A DNA stretch of 64,000 nucleotides, taken from NCBI GenBank assembly GCA_020740775.1, contig JAHEWK010000013.1, positions 1-64,000 of the forward strand, written 5' to 3'. A program made the translations under genes and the position numbers. The stretch comes from Ilyonectria destructans (taxonomy: Eukaryota > Ascomycota > Sordariomycetes > Hypocreales > Nectriaceae). This document shows, in pieces, positions 33,807 through 45,672 of this stretch. The notes below the pieces were generated by a model. That model saw only the letters and a list, made by a program, of their open reading frames with translations, was not told the origin of the DNA and did no database searches. The first letter of the stretch is position 1. Each line of letters begins with the position of its first letter.

Positions 33807-36800
33807 CTAGGCACCGTAGTGAATGAAGGGCGCCCAATGGCTGGGTAGGAGGGGTTTCTGAGCTTGAACCTTCATCACAGCCCGCCGCAAAGCTTGGGGA
33901 ACCACATTATTCCTTTTGTCAGATCCAAAAGTGGTCAGCTCTTGATAGAACAACCTCGCAATTTTGACGCAGGTTTCATCATCGGCCGTCCACAGCGAGC
34001 CGATAGCATGTGCAAACCCCGCAACTTGGAACGCACTGGCCAGGTGAAGACTCTCGTCGATGAGCTCTTCGGCTTTGACCTGAGCCGTTGAGCAGGCGGA
34101 GAGGTATACTATCCATGACTCACTCTCAGATGCAGCATCTAGAAGTGAGCCAACGGTGAGCTTGTCCTTCTCGGGTTTTCCAGAGCTGCTCCTTTTCTGG
34201 AGGATGAGATGACTGTCAGACGGGTTCACCATGTCCGACGAACCGTGACACGCGAAATGGACGACTTGGGAGTACTTGATTTGCTCCATGACCTCCTCGG
34301 CCGTGGGGAATTCAAGCGGTTTGAAATGGTAAGCCCCCTCGACTGCTCGGTTTACAGCGTCCTTCTCTTGCTGAACTCCCGAAAGAGCAGAGTAGCCAGG
34401 GGTAGTAGGCATCGCGATGAAGAGGATGGGAGATTCTTTGGCGAAGTTGAGCTTCTCCGCACGCCGCCTTGAGTGCTGCAGTGCCTTGATGGTCGAAGCG
34501 TAGGAAGGTGTTACGTAACTTAGGCATGTAGGCGGCAACTTAGGCTCATTTGCATACTGAAGCCTGGTACCAAACTCTCCGGCGGCGTGGAATGGAAGAG
34601 AGCTGGCGGCCCCAGAGCCGATCCACCACATGCGTGGCGGATCACGATTCCCAGGATCAGACAGAAGCTTGAGGTGGTTAAGAACTGGGCGTACACAGCT
34701 GTGCCACAACCAAGAAAGGCCATCCAAGTCGTCAGTCTCTGAGAGATCACTCCCGATAGTGCGCGTTGTGCCGGCGATATCAAAGAGGTCGCCCCTCCCT
34801 CTGTATCTTTCAAGCGCTCCTTGCAGCATCTTCGGGACCTCCGCACTTTCAGTAGGAAGAGGGATGCTGTCAAGGGTATCCTGTGTAACTAGGAGCGCAT
34901 CTGATCTGATGTCTGTGATGTTTACGATGACAATTGGTCCTTCAGATGCGCATTTCTGAAGCTCTGTAATCGAAGGGGGTTTCTGAAACTGCTCAAAGTC
35001 CGGGATCTCACGGCGGATTCTGTCCTCCATGGCCTTGAGATCTGAGTTTGCGGCCCTTCTCTCTCTCAAGATCCCTTCCCAGCTCTCATTCCTGGTCGTG
35101 GGTACCGTCTGGAACGCTCTCTGGCGAAGATTCTCATATTCTTGAGCTAGGGCAAGATCTCTGGACTTCAACTTGGCGAGGTCGTCTTCCCTGTCGATGA
35201 GATGTCCCATAATCAATCCACGGCCGTACTCAACACGCTGAAGGGCTTGACCAAAATCTTTTTTCTGGATGGAAATAGCACAGCCATCAGCTGCCAGTCC
35301 TGAGGTGAGTTGGATGGCATGTTGCTGGTCTGCGCGGGATAAGTCGCGGCTGCAGGCGAAGGGCAATAGTTCAAGGCCAACGCCCGCAAGCTCATCTTTC
35401 CAATCTAGGAGAGTCGGATGATATGCTAGTCGAATCGAACGCAGTGCAAGGAAGGCCCGTAACTGAGCTGGCGCCGATGAACAGGAGACAGCTTCGGTCA
35501 TCATTTGCTTGAACTCCTTGACATCTTCGCATTCCGCAGCAAGCTCATCCTTAGCCGCCGCCCTTTCAATTAAGTTGACTGCAAGTTGGCCTAGGATCAT
35601 GGTTCTTGTGTGATCACTATGATGTTGCCTGTCCTTCAACAGTCTTAGTAAATCGATTGCTGAATTGAGGTGGTCGATATTCCCGTCTGCCTGCCATTGG
35701 GCATCCTTGATCTTGGCAAAGTCGAACAAACGATTCGATTCATCTAGATGTCCCTTACGGACCATAGAGATCGCCTCATTCATAGTTGTTTCGGCTTCTT
35801 TTAGGTCTTTGAGGTCTTTCGATTGGCGATATTGATGTAGCAGTCGTTTGGCAAGCCCGCCAACCACCACATTGCGGCCGAGGTCGGTTGTTTCAGTTAG
35901 CCGGAGTGCATCTCGCATCGCCGCGACAGCCTTCTTAACGTCTTCCTTGTCGCCGAGCCTCAGGTGTCTCATGTCGTAGCAGCCCGCAAGGTTATTATAG
36001 ACTCTGCCGACTTCAGCGGGTGGTAAGAATGCCATTGATTCTGAGCATTTCTGAATTGCCAGCTCGAGATCGTGAATGTGCCCCGAAAGTCGGTAGCGCG
36101 CTAAGTGAATAGCTGCCAAATCTTTAAGATATATTCCTTCCTTGTACCTCTTGGGAGGTGCTACCGACATGGCTTCCTCGATCTTTGTCTGGGCCACCTC
36201 CAGGTTGTCCGCATTGCCCGTCCGCTCAGAGCGATGAATCAGAACGACGGCATGTTTATGCAGAAGGTCAGCTCGCTCTGAAGGATCATCATCCATGAGG
36301 TTCATGGCGATTTGGATACACCTGATGGACTTGTCGAGGAACTGGATGTTCCCCTCTGGGTCGCGCCGGTGTCGCTCTAAATGCAGCTGGGAAAGTTCCT
36401 TGAAAATTTTTCCACGTTCATGAGAGCCGGTCTTGTTACTGGATGCATCATCTCTTGCATTTTTAAAGGCCTTAAGTGCTTCGTTGAGATCGTCTTGACA
36501 TCCTGTTGCCTCGTATTGCCTCCTCCGGTACTGTCCTAGCTCGAGTAATGCACTTGTGGACTCGGTTGCCTTTGAGATACTGTCAAGAGGTCCCGCGTGG
36601 AGACGTATTCTTCGAGTTAGCCAAGACGATAGGTAGCGGTTTATAAGCGGATCCCCAACGTGAGACGCGTCTTGGACTTCCTGAAAGGTGTCGGTGCTTA
36701 TCGTTGATGCGGCGGGCTGAATGTGGGTAGGGTAATCGTGCTCGTCTCTCGTGTTCTGCAAAACGAGCTTTTGGTGGCGGTGTAGGATCCTGGAACAATT

Positions 36801-37390
36801 CATCTTGACAGGATCGAGAGTCGCGTCAACCTCGGTCAAGAATTCGAAGACTTGTTTTGCGTAGAAAGCTGCCAGCCCAAGATCATCTCTCGGATCTTCT
36901 TTTAGTTGGCTTCGTCGGAAGAGCATGTCGCTCAGGATGGACCAACATGGCGTGAGGAGAGTTTGGGCAAGGGCCCCTGTGTCTGAAACCTTCTTCATTC
37001 GGCGGATGCTGTTGTCCAGTTCAACCACCTTTTTCACTCGTTCGTTCTGGGACATTCGCCGAATGGCGTCCTTGGACTGGATAATGTTTGTGACCTGGCC
37101 GTATTGCTTGGCGACCAGGACCCCAAGAATTCTGCACATCTCACTAACAAGGAGGGGATTTTGTGGAATATTGTCCATTGCTGCTTCCATGGCGCAGATT
37201 CCCTCTTCTAGCTCGTCAGGGTTACCGCCGCTATCCACCTGCCCTATGAGAACCATTCCACGATCGAATTGCGCAGGGAAGTCCTCTCCGGTACTGGAAA
37301 AGCGCTGGCCGATTTCTAGCTGAATAAAGATCAGCAAACTATTGGCCCAAAAGTTGCTACTTCAGAGGCTTGACCATGTCTTACATTCAT
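33807..37390 (-). CDS. TPR-CHAT cysteine protease, copy 2 (two exons, 1172 aa)
   Basis: The gene is complement(join(33807..37319, 37385..37390)). The first exon is just ATG AAT and the intron is in phase 0, exactly as in copy 1. A downstream in-frame ATG at 37337 lies inside this intron, so I prefer the spliced start. The central part is made of TPR-like helical repeats. The C-terminal CHAT domain has the catalytic pair in HFACHGSS (His1027) and LSACSTA (Cys1078), and shares WWIGSGAASSLPFHAAG and IGSLWTADDETCVKIARLFY with copy 1. The two proteins are clearly paralogous across their length, most alike in the CHAT domain and in the segment ending LQRVEYGRGLIMGH just before it. The N-terminal ~60 residues differ most. 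All catalytic residues are intact. No gasdermin-like partner is seen next to this copy; its 3' side is AT-rich with the TIR element. Confidence 0.91.
37320..37384 (-). other. 65-bp intron 1 of TPR-CHAT copy 2
   Basis: The minus strand shows ATGAAT|GTAAGA, a branch-like TTGCTGATC and TTTATTCAG|CTAGAAATC. Splicing keeps phase 0. The six-base first exon matches that of copy 1, so the structure predates the duplication. Confidence 0.82.
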
Positions 37391-37966
37391 TTTGTTTGCG
37401 TGGTGAAATAGTGGTCTTGCTGGTCTTTGGGAATGTGATGAGTGTGGGTTAGAACTTGATGGATGATCGGTGTTCAGCTTAATGGGCAATGATGCGTTGA
37501 GAAGCATCTTTAATCCTCACAATTCGACATTTTCTCATCTAGTTCGAGCGGATCAACGTGACCTCCATTGCATCAGCATTGATTCAGCATTTGTTCGGAC
37601 TTGCCGGCATGACCGGACCCACTAAGTTACAGAAGTTGCTGGCCTCAAATTCCCTGCACGCCGTCAGCTGACCCCTATCCGTAAATAACCTGGCTTCAAG
37701 AGAGCGCCCATCAGCTGATAGATGCAGCCTCTTGAACACGGTGAAGATCGTCGGCGGGGTCTTACTGTCAGATGGGACAGGCCGGAAGAAACCGGCTACG
37801 GAAGTCCATAGATAAGGGGCACAGTTCCAAATGTCACGAGCCCGAATTCTCTGATTGGATAAAATACTACGTCACCCCATGCACATTGGAGCGGCGATGG
37901 GGTGCATGGGTAGCCTCAGCCGAAGGCTGTGTGTCCGCGGGCCGGGAAGCTATTACTACTACTGCA
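37391..37966. other. Promoter side of TPR-CHAT copy 2
   Basis: The minus-strand gene starts at 37390 in the context acaaaATGA. No TATA box stands out. The rest of the segment has normal composition, and the short frame at 37772-37981 has no recognisable domain. Confidence 0.45.
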
Positions 37967-40911
37967 TCATCTACGCACTGATCCATTGCTATGGCCATTC
38001 TTAGTATTATATATCATATAAGGACTCCGCGTGAGAACTTGTCGTTTCCTAAGCTCCTGATCCCTCATCTTCATCTTTATGCCGTCCGGGGGAGACCGGT
38101 AGACCAGGTGATTATAATTAAATGGCGTATCCAATATCAAACCCTTAAGCGTTTTCACGCGAGAGATAGCTATGTAGCTTAAGCCGGTCTAAAAGTCCTA
38201 ATAGGAGAGGTCTGTAACGATTATATCTTCTGTAATGCTTTATGATTTGTGTACGGTAATAGCGTAGTATATGATTAGGGGAAACTGGGTGCAAGTGCAG
38301 AGAGTGGCTCCAATAAGAAAGTCCCTCTTAACTGGAAGAATCAGAATAATCTTTTTGCTATCGGGGGTAGTCAGGAATACCGGTCCGTTGTACTTATCAA
38401 ACTCTATTATGATAACATAAGGAGGATCTTAGATAGGGTCAGCCCCAGGTGCCCAGCCGATATCGTAAACCATACCGCGAGCGCCGTTATAGAGGCCAAC
38501 TGGCTGCTAAAGGTTAGACATTAGCATTAGACGGGCGCTAATGTATATATGAATCTGCTTTGTAAGGTTACCCGCCTTGTTATCGGGGGCAGCAGCCGCA
38601 CTAGGACTGACGTTCTTAGCTTTAACCCGGATGACTGGCCAGCCGAGGCGGTCGAGGTGATAGTAGTTATACTTATTTATTCTATCTTTAGTAGTATATA
38701 CTCGCAAGGCGCTGGAAAACCTCACAACCTCTCGATCGTCTAGCTTTGCCTGTATATAGGTGGATAGGAGCTTCCAGGACTCTATAGATAGTTGGAGCAG
38801 CTGCAGTTCCTCGAGAGCTGTGCGAAATGCCTTCTGGTCGTCACTGCGCTGTTTCTGAATAACCGTTAAGAATACTGATTTATCGAAGCGCCTATACGCA
38901 TTCCTGCCCTTAATCTCTACTCCCTATACCTCTTTGTTATAATAAAGTGGCTTCTGCAGTACAGAGGGAAGCTGGAAGAAGTTACTAACTAAGAGGATGT
39001 TCAGGCTGCTAAAGAACTCCTTATTCCTATTCGGGAACGCCTTGTGGAGACAGTTATCGATCTACGATAGCTGATATAGCTCTAGTATACTCTTCTTATC
39101 GATAATTAGGTACTTGATATCCTTCAGCTTCTTCTGGAGCTAGATCTTATTAACAGGAGATAGAGGCTTAAAGTCCTTATTAATTAGGAGGTGTAATAGG
39201 GAGTGTAAGGTAGTGCCCGATATCTGGTTTCTTGTGATGTCTGTTGGTGCAGCACGCTAAATAGGTGTCCCCCTCCCTTCTGTCGCGGATTGGAGGTATA
39301 TAGAGAGCAGGTTGATGAGGTATAACTTGCCAGTGCTGCCTCCGCTATCTATGTGGAGTAGCAACTAAGAGGGATCCTGGGTCAGGAAGTGGCCTATTAC
39401 TGTATTATATACTATATGCTGCTCTGGATTTAGGGAATCATAAGCCTCTAAGGGCTGATTATCTATATTAAGGTTAAGAGTGTTTTCCGCTTTGTGTTAC
39501 TTCTAGTAGTCGCTATTAAGAATACCATTATCAGCATACTGCCTAATATAAGGGGTCCAATTGTAATTAATATTAATATCTTGGCGGCTGAGGATATCGA
39601 TATTCTCTTCCTTCAGTGGGCAGTTAGATAGTATGCAGGCGAGTTTATACCAGTCCTCCTCTGCGATAGGCTCCTTATGGACCTCAAGCTTAAATTCATC
39701 CTCCTCTGCTATCAATTCATCTATATCTGGCTCCCTATAATAATTGTCCGTATGGGTCTTATGGTGCTGTCTGCAGTATATATATGCAGCCGTAAAGAAA
39801 TCGAACTGCTGCCCGCCTATAATAAGTAACTCTTCTGGAGAGCGATATAGATGAACTATTATCAATTTAATACGGCAGAAGTCGTTAAACTGGGAAGAGG
39901 CCTCTATAGATTTATATTAAGGGAAGTAAGATAGAACTCTCTTCTTCACTTAAGCAGTAAGTCTCCTCCACATATTGAGATTTACGATTATAGGTATTCG
40001 AGGTAAGTTATATCCTCATACTGGTCCTTTCTCTCTAGATATTTGCTATAGCTGCCAATAGCCTCGTTGATATCTCCGTCTATACGATACAAACGTGCCT
40101 GTCGCTCTAACGGACAGCAGTCTACAGTGACAACCATATGGGTGCCTTCTTGCAGCAGAATGTTAAGCAGCAGATGGGAAATCTCCTGCGCTGAGTAATC
40201 TCTCTTAGCAATCAGCTTATTTATCAGGCGAGAGGAGAAAGATAATAGGGGCTGAATATACAATATATAAGGCAAGACTTAATCTGTAAGTCTGGCGAAA
40301 GATTCAGTCTTCTTCTCAGATTTACTATAATACTTTGCAGTATATATAATAACCACCTGTAAGCTAGTGTAAGGAGATATATCGATATTAGCTAGCTAGC
40401 TTAGGATAATTGCAGGATTGAAGTTATTTATAAGGCTGTTATTCCGGGCTGCCTTAAAGATGTAGTACGACCTGCCTTCCTTCCTAATTACTGCAGCCAG
40501 CTTCTGTAAGGCATGAGGGAAGTCAAAACGACACTCCCTCTCTGGATTGGTAACGTTAGCCGCCTCGATATCCGCAGCGGCACCTTCTATATCCCTCGCT
40601 AGATTACCGGTTCTCCTCCTTATGCGCAAGCAGTATGTGGTATTGCACTTATGGTGCTGGTAACGGTTGACGATTTGTGAGAGCTGCAGGAATATTATCT
40701 CTATGCTTAGGGGATCTACGCTCAGGGGATTACCCTTACCCTGAGGTATAGTCCTACTCGGCTTAGGGTTAATAGCAGTAATATAGAATCTTTATGTACA
40801 TACAAATATATCACAAGCCGCTTTATCCTCTATATCGGCTTCTAGATAATTATCCATCCAGTATAGGCTGTGGTTGTATGGGCTACTACGGTCTTGCTAT
40901 TCGTACCGATC

Positions 40912-42165
40912 CTAGTAATCTGTAATACTGAACTTCTTACTTAGCACGATATCCCGAAAGAGGGTATATCGGCAGTAGAAGTGGAAAGCAGCAATATGAG
41001 GGTTCTGCCGCAATAGGCGGCGCGACAGAGCTATCCTCTCCGGCTTGGTTACGGCTAACCAGTCTTCATATTGAGGTATGTGCTGGTAGAGACTCCGCCA
41101 GTGTAAATCTGCCGGGCTAAACGTGATGAATGCTCCGGGACGGTCAAGGTTATAGGCATATGCCTCAAGTTCCTGCCTCTTTTTGTTCCAGAAGGGACGC
41201 GTACCGTGAATGGACACAGTATGTCTTGTGATCGAGTTGATTAACGCTTGCGCCTCGAGGTCCTCGTTCTGTTCGAGCGCCTGAATAAGCTGCTCTTGTG
41301 TGAGCGGCTCATACATACTATTATATTGCTTTACGAAGAATTTAGACTGTACGCATGCCTGTGACCGCATCAGGGTGTTGAAGGCAATGAAGCGGAAGGT
41401 TGGGTGGCGTGTAAAACGCCCGTCATGCCAGCGCATCGCGTGCTCGATGTAATCCCTGTAATCAATGGAGCGTAACCGAGGTTTAACAAAGTCCGCTCTA
41501 CCGTCTGGAAAGAGGCAGGGAAAGGCTAAGGAGAGCAGGGTATGCGACCGGTTGAACTCATTGATCGGCGTATAGCGTATGTTCGGGAGCTCCAGCTCGG
41601 GTTGCACTTGAGTCTGGGATCTTAGAGGAAGCCCCGGGTTATCTTCCGGTCCTTCGGCGAGAATGGTCCGGAGGGCATCGAGCTCCGTATCTTTGGCCAA
41701 AAGATCTGGCACTGCAACCTCGTCCTCTAGGTCTGGTTCTGCCTCCTGATCATCCTCGGGTCCAACGTCTGTAGCCTCTACCTGACTTCGAGGGATAGTA
41801 TCTAGAATATTGCCGTCCTGAGGCAATTGACTCAGCCGCTCTTTGTCGATGACGATATATCGATAGCCAGGATGATGGCGCCGGAGGTAGTTAAGCCATA
41901 TGGCAACCGGCTGGCGGCGCACACGGAACTGGCGGGTAAACTGTCGGCTAAGCATTGCGTGGGACGACGTATTCGCAGGACGGAGTAGCACAGTGTTCAA
42001 CTCCTGAGGTAAAAGCGGGAGCTGGTCGTATACCAAACTAACCTCATGGAGAAAGTGAATTACGTGCCCTCGATATTTGTACTGCTGCCCTCGTACAAGC
42101 ATAATGTTCACGTGGACGTGAACACGGGCAATCAAGGACTCTTCGATAGGTGTGAGCTGGGGCAA
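40912..42165 (-). pseudogene. Helitron 2: Helitron-like N domain, 417 codons open
   Basis: This is the longest surviving piece. It begins at the conserved PQLTPIEESLIARVHVHVNI block and includes NEFNRSHTLLSLAFPCLFPDGRADF, a typical entry to the Helitron N domain. It ends at SKKFSITDY followed by a TAG where the family has Trp. A hydrophilic acidic insert lies at about residues 130-180. The upstream Cys finger is cut off by a TGA at the end of the 42349 frame. Confidence 0.82.
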
Positions 42166-42648
42166 TTCAGTCGGTACAGGGCCAAAATCGAGCTGGTTAT
42201 CCGCAGAGAAAAAGTACGGCTCGTCGGGGCGACGCTCCTCATCCTTTCGACAGTAACGCGCACAAATGCCCTCCGAGTCTATTCTTATCTGGAACCAGCG
42301 CTCTCGGCATCTACTGCAGTATTGTATCTGGTTATTGTTAAGTGTGGTTCAGAACTCGCGAAGGATGGCCTTATCGCGGTCAGTCAAGGCGCAAGCGTCG
42401 AGGTCCCCATTCCACACCGGATCTTGTGCGTGGAACACCGCCGATTGTTCAGGTGAAATCATCACCGGACTCCGATACCGTCGCGGCGGCCGTGGAGGTT
42501 GAGCTTGCGTCTGAGATTTTCTCGGCCGCCCTCCCGTACCAGGGGCAGGGCCACGACGACCACGACGACCACGACGACCATGAGACGGCTGTGCGGAAGG
42601 CTGCCTCGAGCGACGGGGAAGAGGGCTCTTATCCACTAACTCATCCTC

Positions 42649-42738
42649 ATTCTCGTCGTTCTCGTCGTTCTCGTCGTTCTCGTCGTTCTCGTCGTTCTCG
42701 TCGTTCTCGTCGTTCTCGTCGTTCTCGTCGTTCTCGTC
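42649..42738. repeat. 9-bp in-frame microsatellite coding Asp-Glu-Asn
   Basis: The plus strand repeats tcgttctcg about nine to ten times. In the minus-strand Helitron 2 frame this encodes tandem Asp-Glu-Asn, just before the Cys-rich finger region. The 9-bp period keeps the frame, so the array probably expanded while the element was still coding. Confidence 0.85.
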
Positions 42739-43310
42739 TTTGTCCCCTGGTTCAGAATCGCACTCTACCCCCAATTGCTCGAGATACCTCCGTGGCCGAG
42801 CAGGCGAGAGAAGCAAATTGAAGTAGTCTTCGGCGTCAATATCGGATTCAGAGAATTCTCCCTTGTCACCCATATTTATCCCGTCCCGTTCTGGATGTGC
42901 GCCATGACCGTCGGCTAATCCAGTGGTTAGCCTGCACAACGACGATGATCACGGCCAGGGATACCTTCTCTAGGCTCATGAGGAACTGCAAAGGCGCCCA
43001 GTTGAGATATCGAGGGAGTCAGGGAGACAGTCTCCCCTGCACGGCGCCGTGAACGATGGTCGCGCTGTATAGCCACCTGCCTTGCCTTCACCTCAGCCTT
43101 GGAGGCATCATCTTGTGAGTCTTTCCCGCCCTTATGGAACCTAGAAGCCAAGTAAGAGTACTCAGCATCAGTTGTGCTGCTTGGGACAGTAGATGGATCA
43201 GAATTTGACGTGATTTGATGGGTCGTTGGCTGTACGGTCGGTGAGGGAGCAAGAGTCCGGAAGTTGCGCAAGCTTTGTTGGGTTGGTGGGATTGGCGTCC
43301 CCAGCACCAC

Positions 43311-44383
43311 CTGCGGCTGGCTAATTGGCTCTTCAAATAACCTCCTTGCCGTGTGAAGTTGCCGTAGCCTCTCTGGCCATGTAGGCTGGGTTCCGGATCT
43401 CTCATTAGGAGGCGATAGGCCAGCATCTCCGTCGGTTCTTTTGAGGGCAGATCTCTCAGCTACCGGTACGTCCCTCAGACAGCGGAAGCTGTGTCGAGTT
43501 CAATATCACAACAAACTGACTCGCAATCAACAATCTGCCTCCATCTTACAGATGTTGGTAACGTTGGTAACTTGGCATGGCGAGCTGATGCTCCGGCGCA
43601 TAGGTCCCCAACGGGACCCGCAAGCGGGAATGCGACGGCCGGAAACGAAGTCCATCCACAACCTAGAGAGTCTGGGATTCACTCGGCTGAAGCGACACCA
43701 TATCAACACTGGTCAGCGCTGAGTCCGCAGTGGCCATACCCGAAATCGCCAGAATTGTCTGCATCAAGGGAGCTGTCCTCAAGAGACAATGCCGTCATCG
43801 CTCGACCGTGACGATTTCCTCTTTTAGATTAGTACGGTTTTGAGAGAGCGTGACGATTCCTTAATTTGGTTAGCACCGATAAGCTACCCCACCACTAGGT
43901 TCATGTACCTGGATATGAAACGCCGCCAGTACTTTGGGGTCATGCATCCGGCTTCGCGTTCGACTTATTGCATCAGGGATTCCGTTTCTAACGACATAGA
44001 CTTGAATAACTATGCCCGAACATACGACTGCTCACTTTCTTTTGTTCTTTAGATATTCTTATCAGTTGACCGGTATTATCACCGATTCCCGCGGAACCAA
44101 TTGCCCAATATTAGCTGACGAGAATTACCCAAGTATACCTCCTTTATTTATACGAAACGGCACCTATATACATACAGAAGGGGGAAAAGTGTCCTCAAGA
44201 AACCCGCGATTAAAGTCCTGTAAGCCCCTATTATAATCCTTAGGGTCTTCTGTCTGCTATTGAGCTATCACCCTTTTTAAACTCTATAATACCAATTACT
44301 TTGGTAAAAGTCCGACTATGTCACTCGTCGGGGAAGCAACAGTGCGATTCAAATTTGTTGGTGCTTAAGAATAAGACCCCGCT
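43311..44383. other. Intergenic stretch
   Basis: No gene was supported. Short frames (43441-43722 plus, 43491-43811 plus, 43840-44052 plus) overlap one another in different frames and have no domain. 44100-44330 is AT-rich. Confidence 0.45.
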
Positions 44384-45005
44384 GTGCGACGTCGGCGTCA
44401 TCTAGATGCAAAACGGGCCCGGGACTACCGGCTGCGTCGAAAAGCAAAACAAGGGATTGATACCACTGACCCTTGGACCGAACCATCATGTCAAGCAGTT
44501 GAACCAGGGACAGAGGCTGGGCAGGCGGGATCCAATAGTGCGCCAGTCGATACTGGGGAGTTTGAACAGGAATTTATCCCTGTTGATGATATATCCATTA
44601 CCTCTTGGCAGGGAGGTGCGGATCCTGATGGGAATAGCATTGAGCAGGATCCCTGTGGCGATGAAGAACCCGTCTGCCTTCACTTTCACTGTGCTAGCTA
44701 GGCCATCACCCACGGCGTCGGCACCAAATCTCTCTTCATCGGACCAGATGGAACATGACACGCGGGTAGACGCCGCATTGTCTCATCTGGGCTTTATTCC
44801 AGGGATCATCGTTCAAGGGCACAAATGGCTCTTTGTACTGTCGACGCGCGAGGGTCAGAAGACGATTCTATGGACGGAGCGCCAGTTTGGGAGTACACAG
44901 AGCATCCTTGAGGTTTATCAGATCGTCGCAGGCCTGCGGGAGCTCGCTGCGTGGGCCAGGGATGTGTACATCCCCTGGTTTCAGGAGCATGTTTTGACTG
45001 GATGA
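44384..45005 (+). pseudogene. C-terminal fragment of a fungal PD-(D/E)XK nuclease-like protein
   Basis: The frame 44406-45005 ends in about 85 residues (PGIIVQGHKWLFVLST..., GSTQSILEVYQIVAGLRELAAWARDVYIPWFQEHV). These match the end of a common fungal protein family annotated as PD-(D/E)XK nuclease-like, often found in transposon-rich regions. The catalytic core that should precede it is missing. Upstream, another frame (44384-44701) encodes a short basic stretch (KRARDYRLRRKAK) with no clear partner. I read this as a truncated remnant. The nuclease family name rests on recall of the C-terminal pattern. Confidence 0.58.
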
Positions 45006-45672
45006 ATTGAAGCATTTTCGCATGACTATGTCTATGATGTGTTATGAATATGTTCTCGCGCCGGTTGTTTGTGTTGTCCTATTGCAAGGGCCGCAGCTTT
45101 GTAGCTCCTGTCCTCGTGAGTATGATGATGATTCGGTATTGCGATTTTGGTAACGATTTTAGGGCGTGAGCGATAGCCGCTAGCTCTGCTGAATACGGAC
45201 GGGAAACCCGTTTTCTGCCCTCGTGCCCAAGGTGGTCGAGAGAGTCTCGATTCTACCTGCTCCTACCACTAGAGTGGAAGACGGATAGCTCCTCCCATGC
45301 CCACCATGCCGTTTCTTGCTGAGCTACTGGTGGCGATTCTCGCGGCCTGACCCGTATTGCCCATCTTCACAATCTCACATCCTTGGTCGTTGGGAACACT
45401 TTTGCACTCGTTCCCTCCATGGGGCCAAAGTGAACGGATCGATGGTGTCCATTCTGTCTACTCCATAGTCAATAGCGCGTTTTCAATTCATGTAGTTATG
45501 GTTTTGCGAAAGTAATCTTGAAGACACTATCTGGGACTTTAGGATAGTGTTGATAGTTGAGCTATGCTACCTAAGTAAAGGTAAAATGGGATAGGATGGG
45601 CATGAGGAGGCAAACATGTAGTCAGGGACCCAGTCTGTTTGAAACATATTCAGTCCCCTTGAAGAGGATTTC
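45006..45672. other. 3' flank of the TcA-like gene
   Basis: No coding frame was supported. This segment should contain the polyadenylation region of the minus-strand TcA-like gene. Confidence 0.5.

Larger units (their letters stand above)
37967..43310 (-). mobile_element. Helitron 2 relic, a family distinct from Helitron 1
   Basis: Minus-strand frames in order carry an Asp/Glu/Asn-repeat N-terminal region (42349-43310), a Cys-rich finger (near 42300, QYCSRCRERWF), a long Helitron-like N domain (40912-42165), the Rep continuation (39988-40629) and a PIF1 helicase to about 37970. The Walker A is decayed (DSGGSTGK, near 39340) and a late helicase motif is kept (CYAITVHKSQS, near 38250). The HUH motif region near 40885 reads PYNHS with flanking TAG stops where Trp is expected, a TGG-to-TAG change typical of RIP. 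Many frame breaks make it dead. The sequence differs throughout from Helitron 1, so two families are present. Confidence 0.83.

Noticed and set aside
42342..42821. Plus-strand frame with Arg-Arg-Ser repeats
   Set aside because: It is the antisense reading of the Asp-Glu-Asn microsatellite in Helitron 2.
44384..44701. bZIP transcription factor suggested by a basic Arg/Lys stretch
   Set aside because: There is no leucine heptad after the basic part, and the frame ends where the PD-(D/E)XK fragment continues in another frame.
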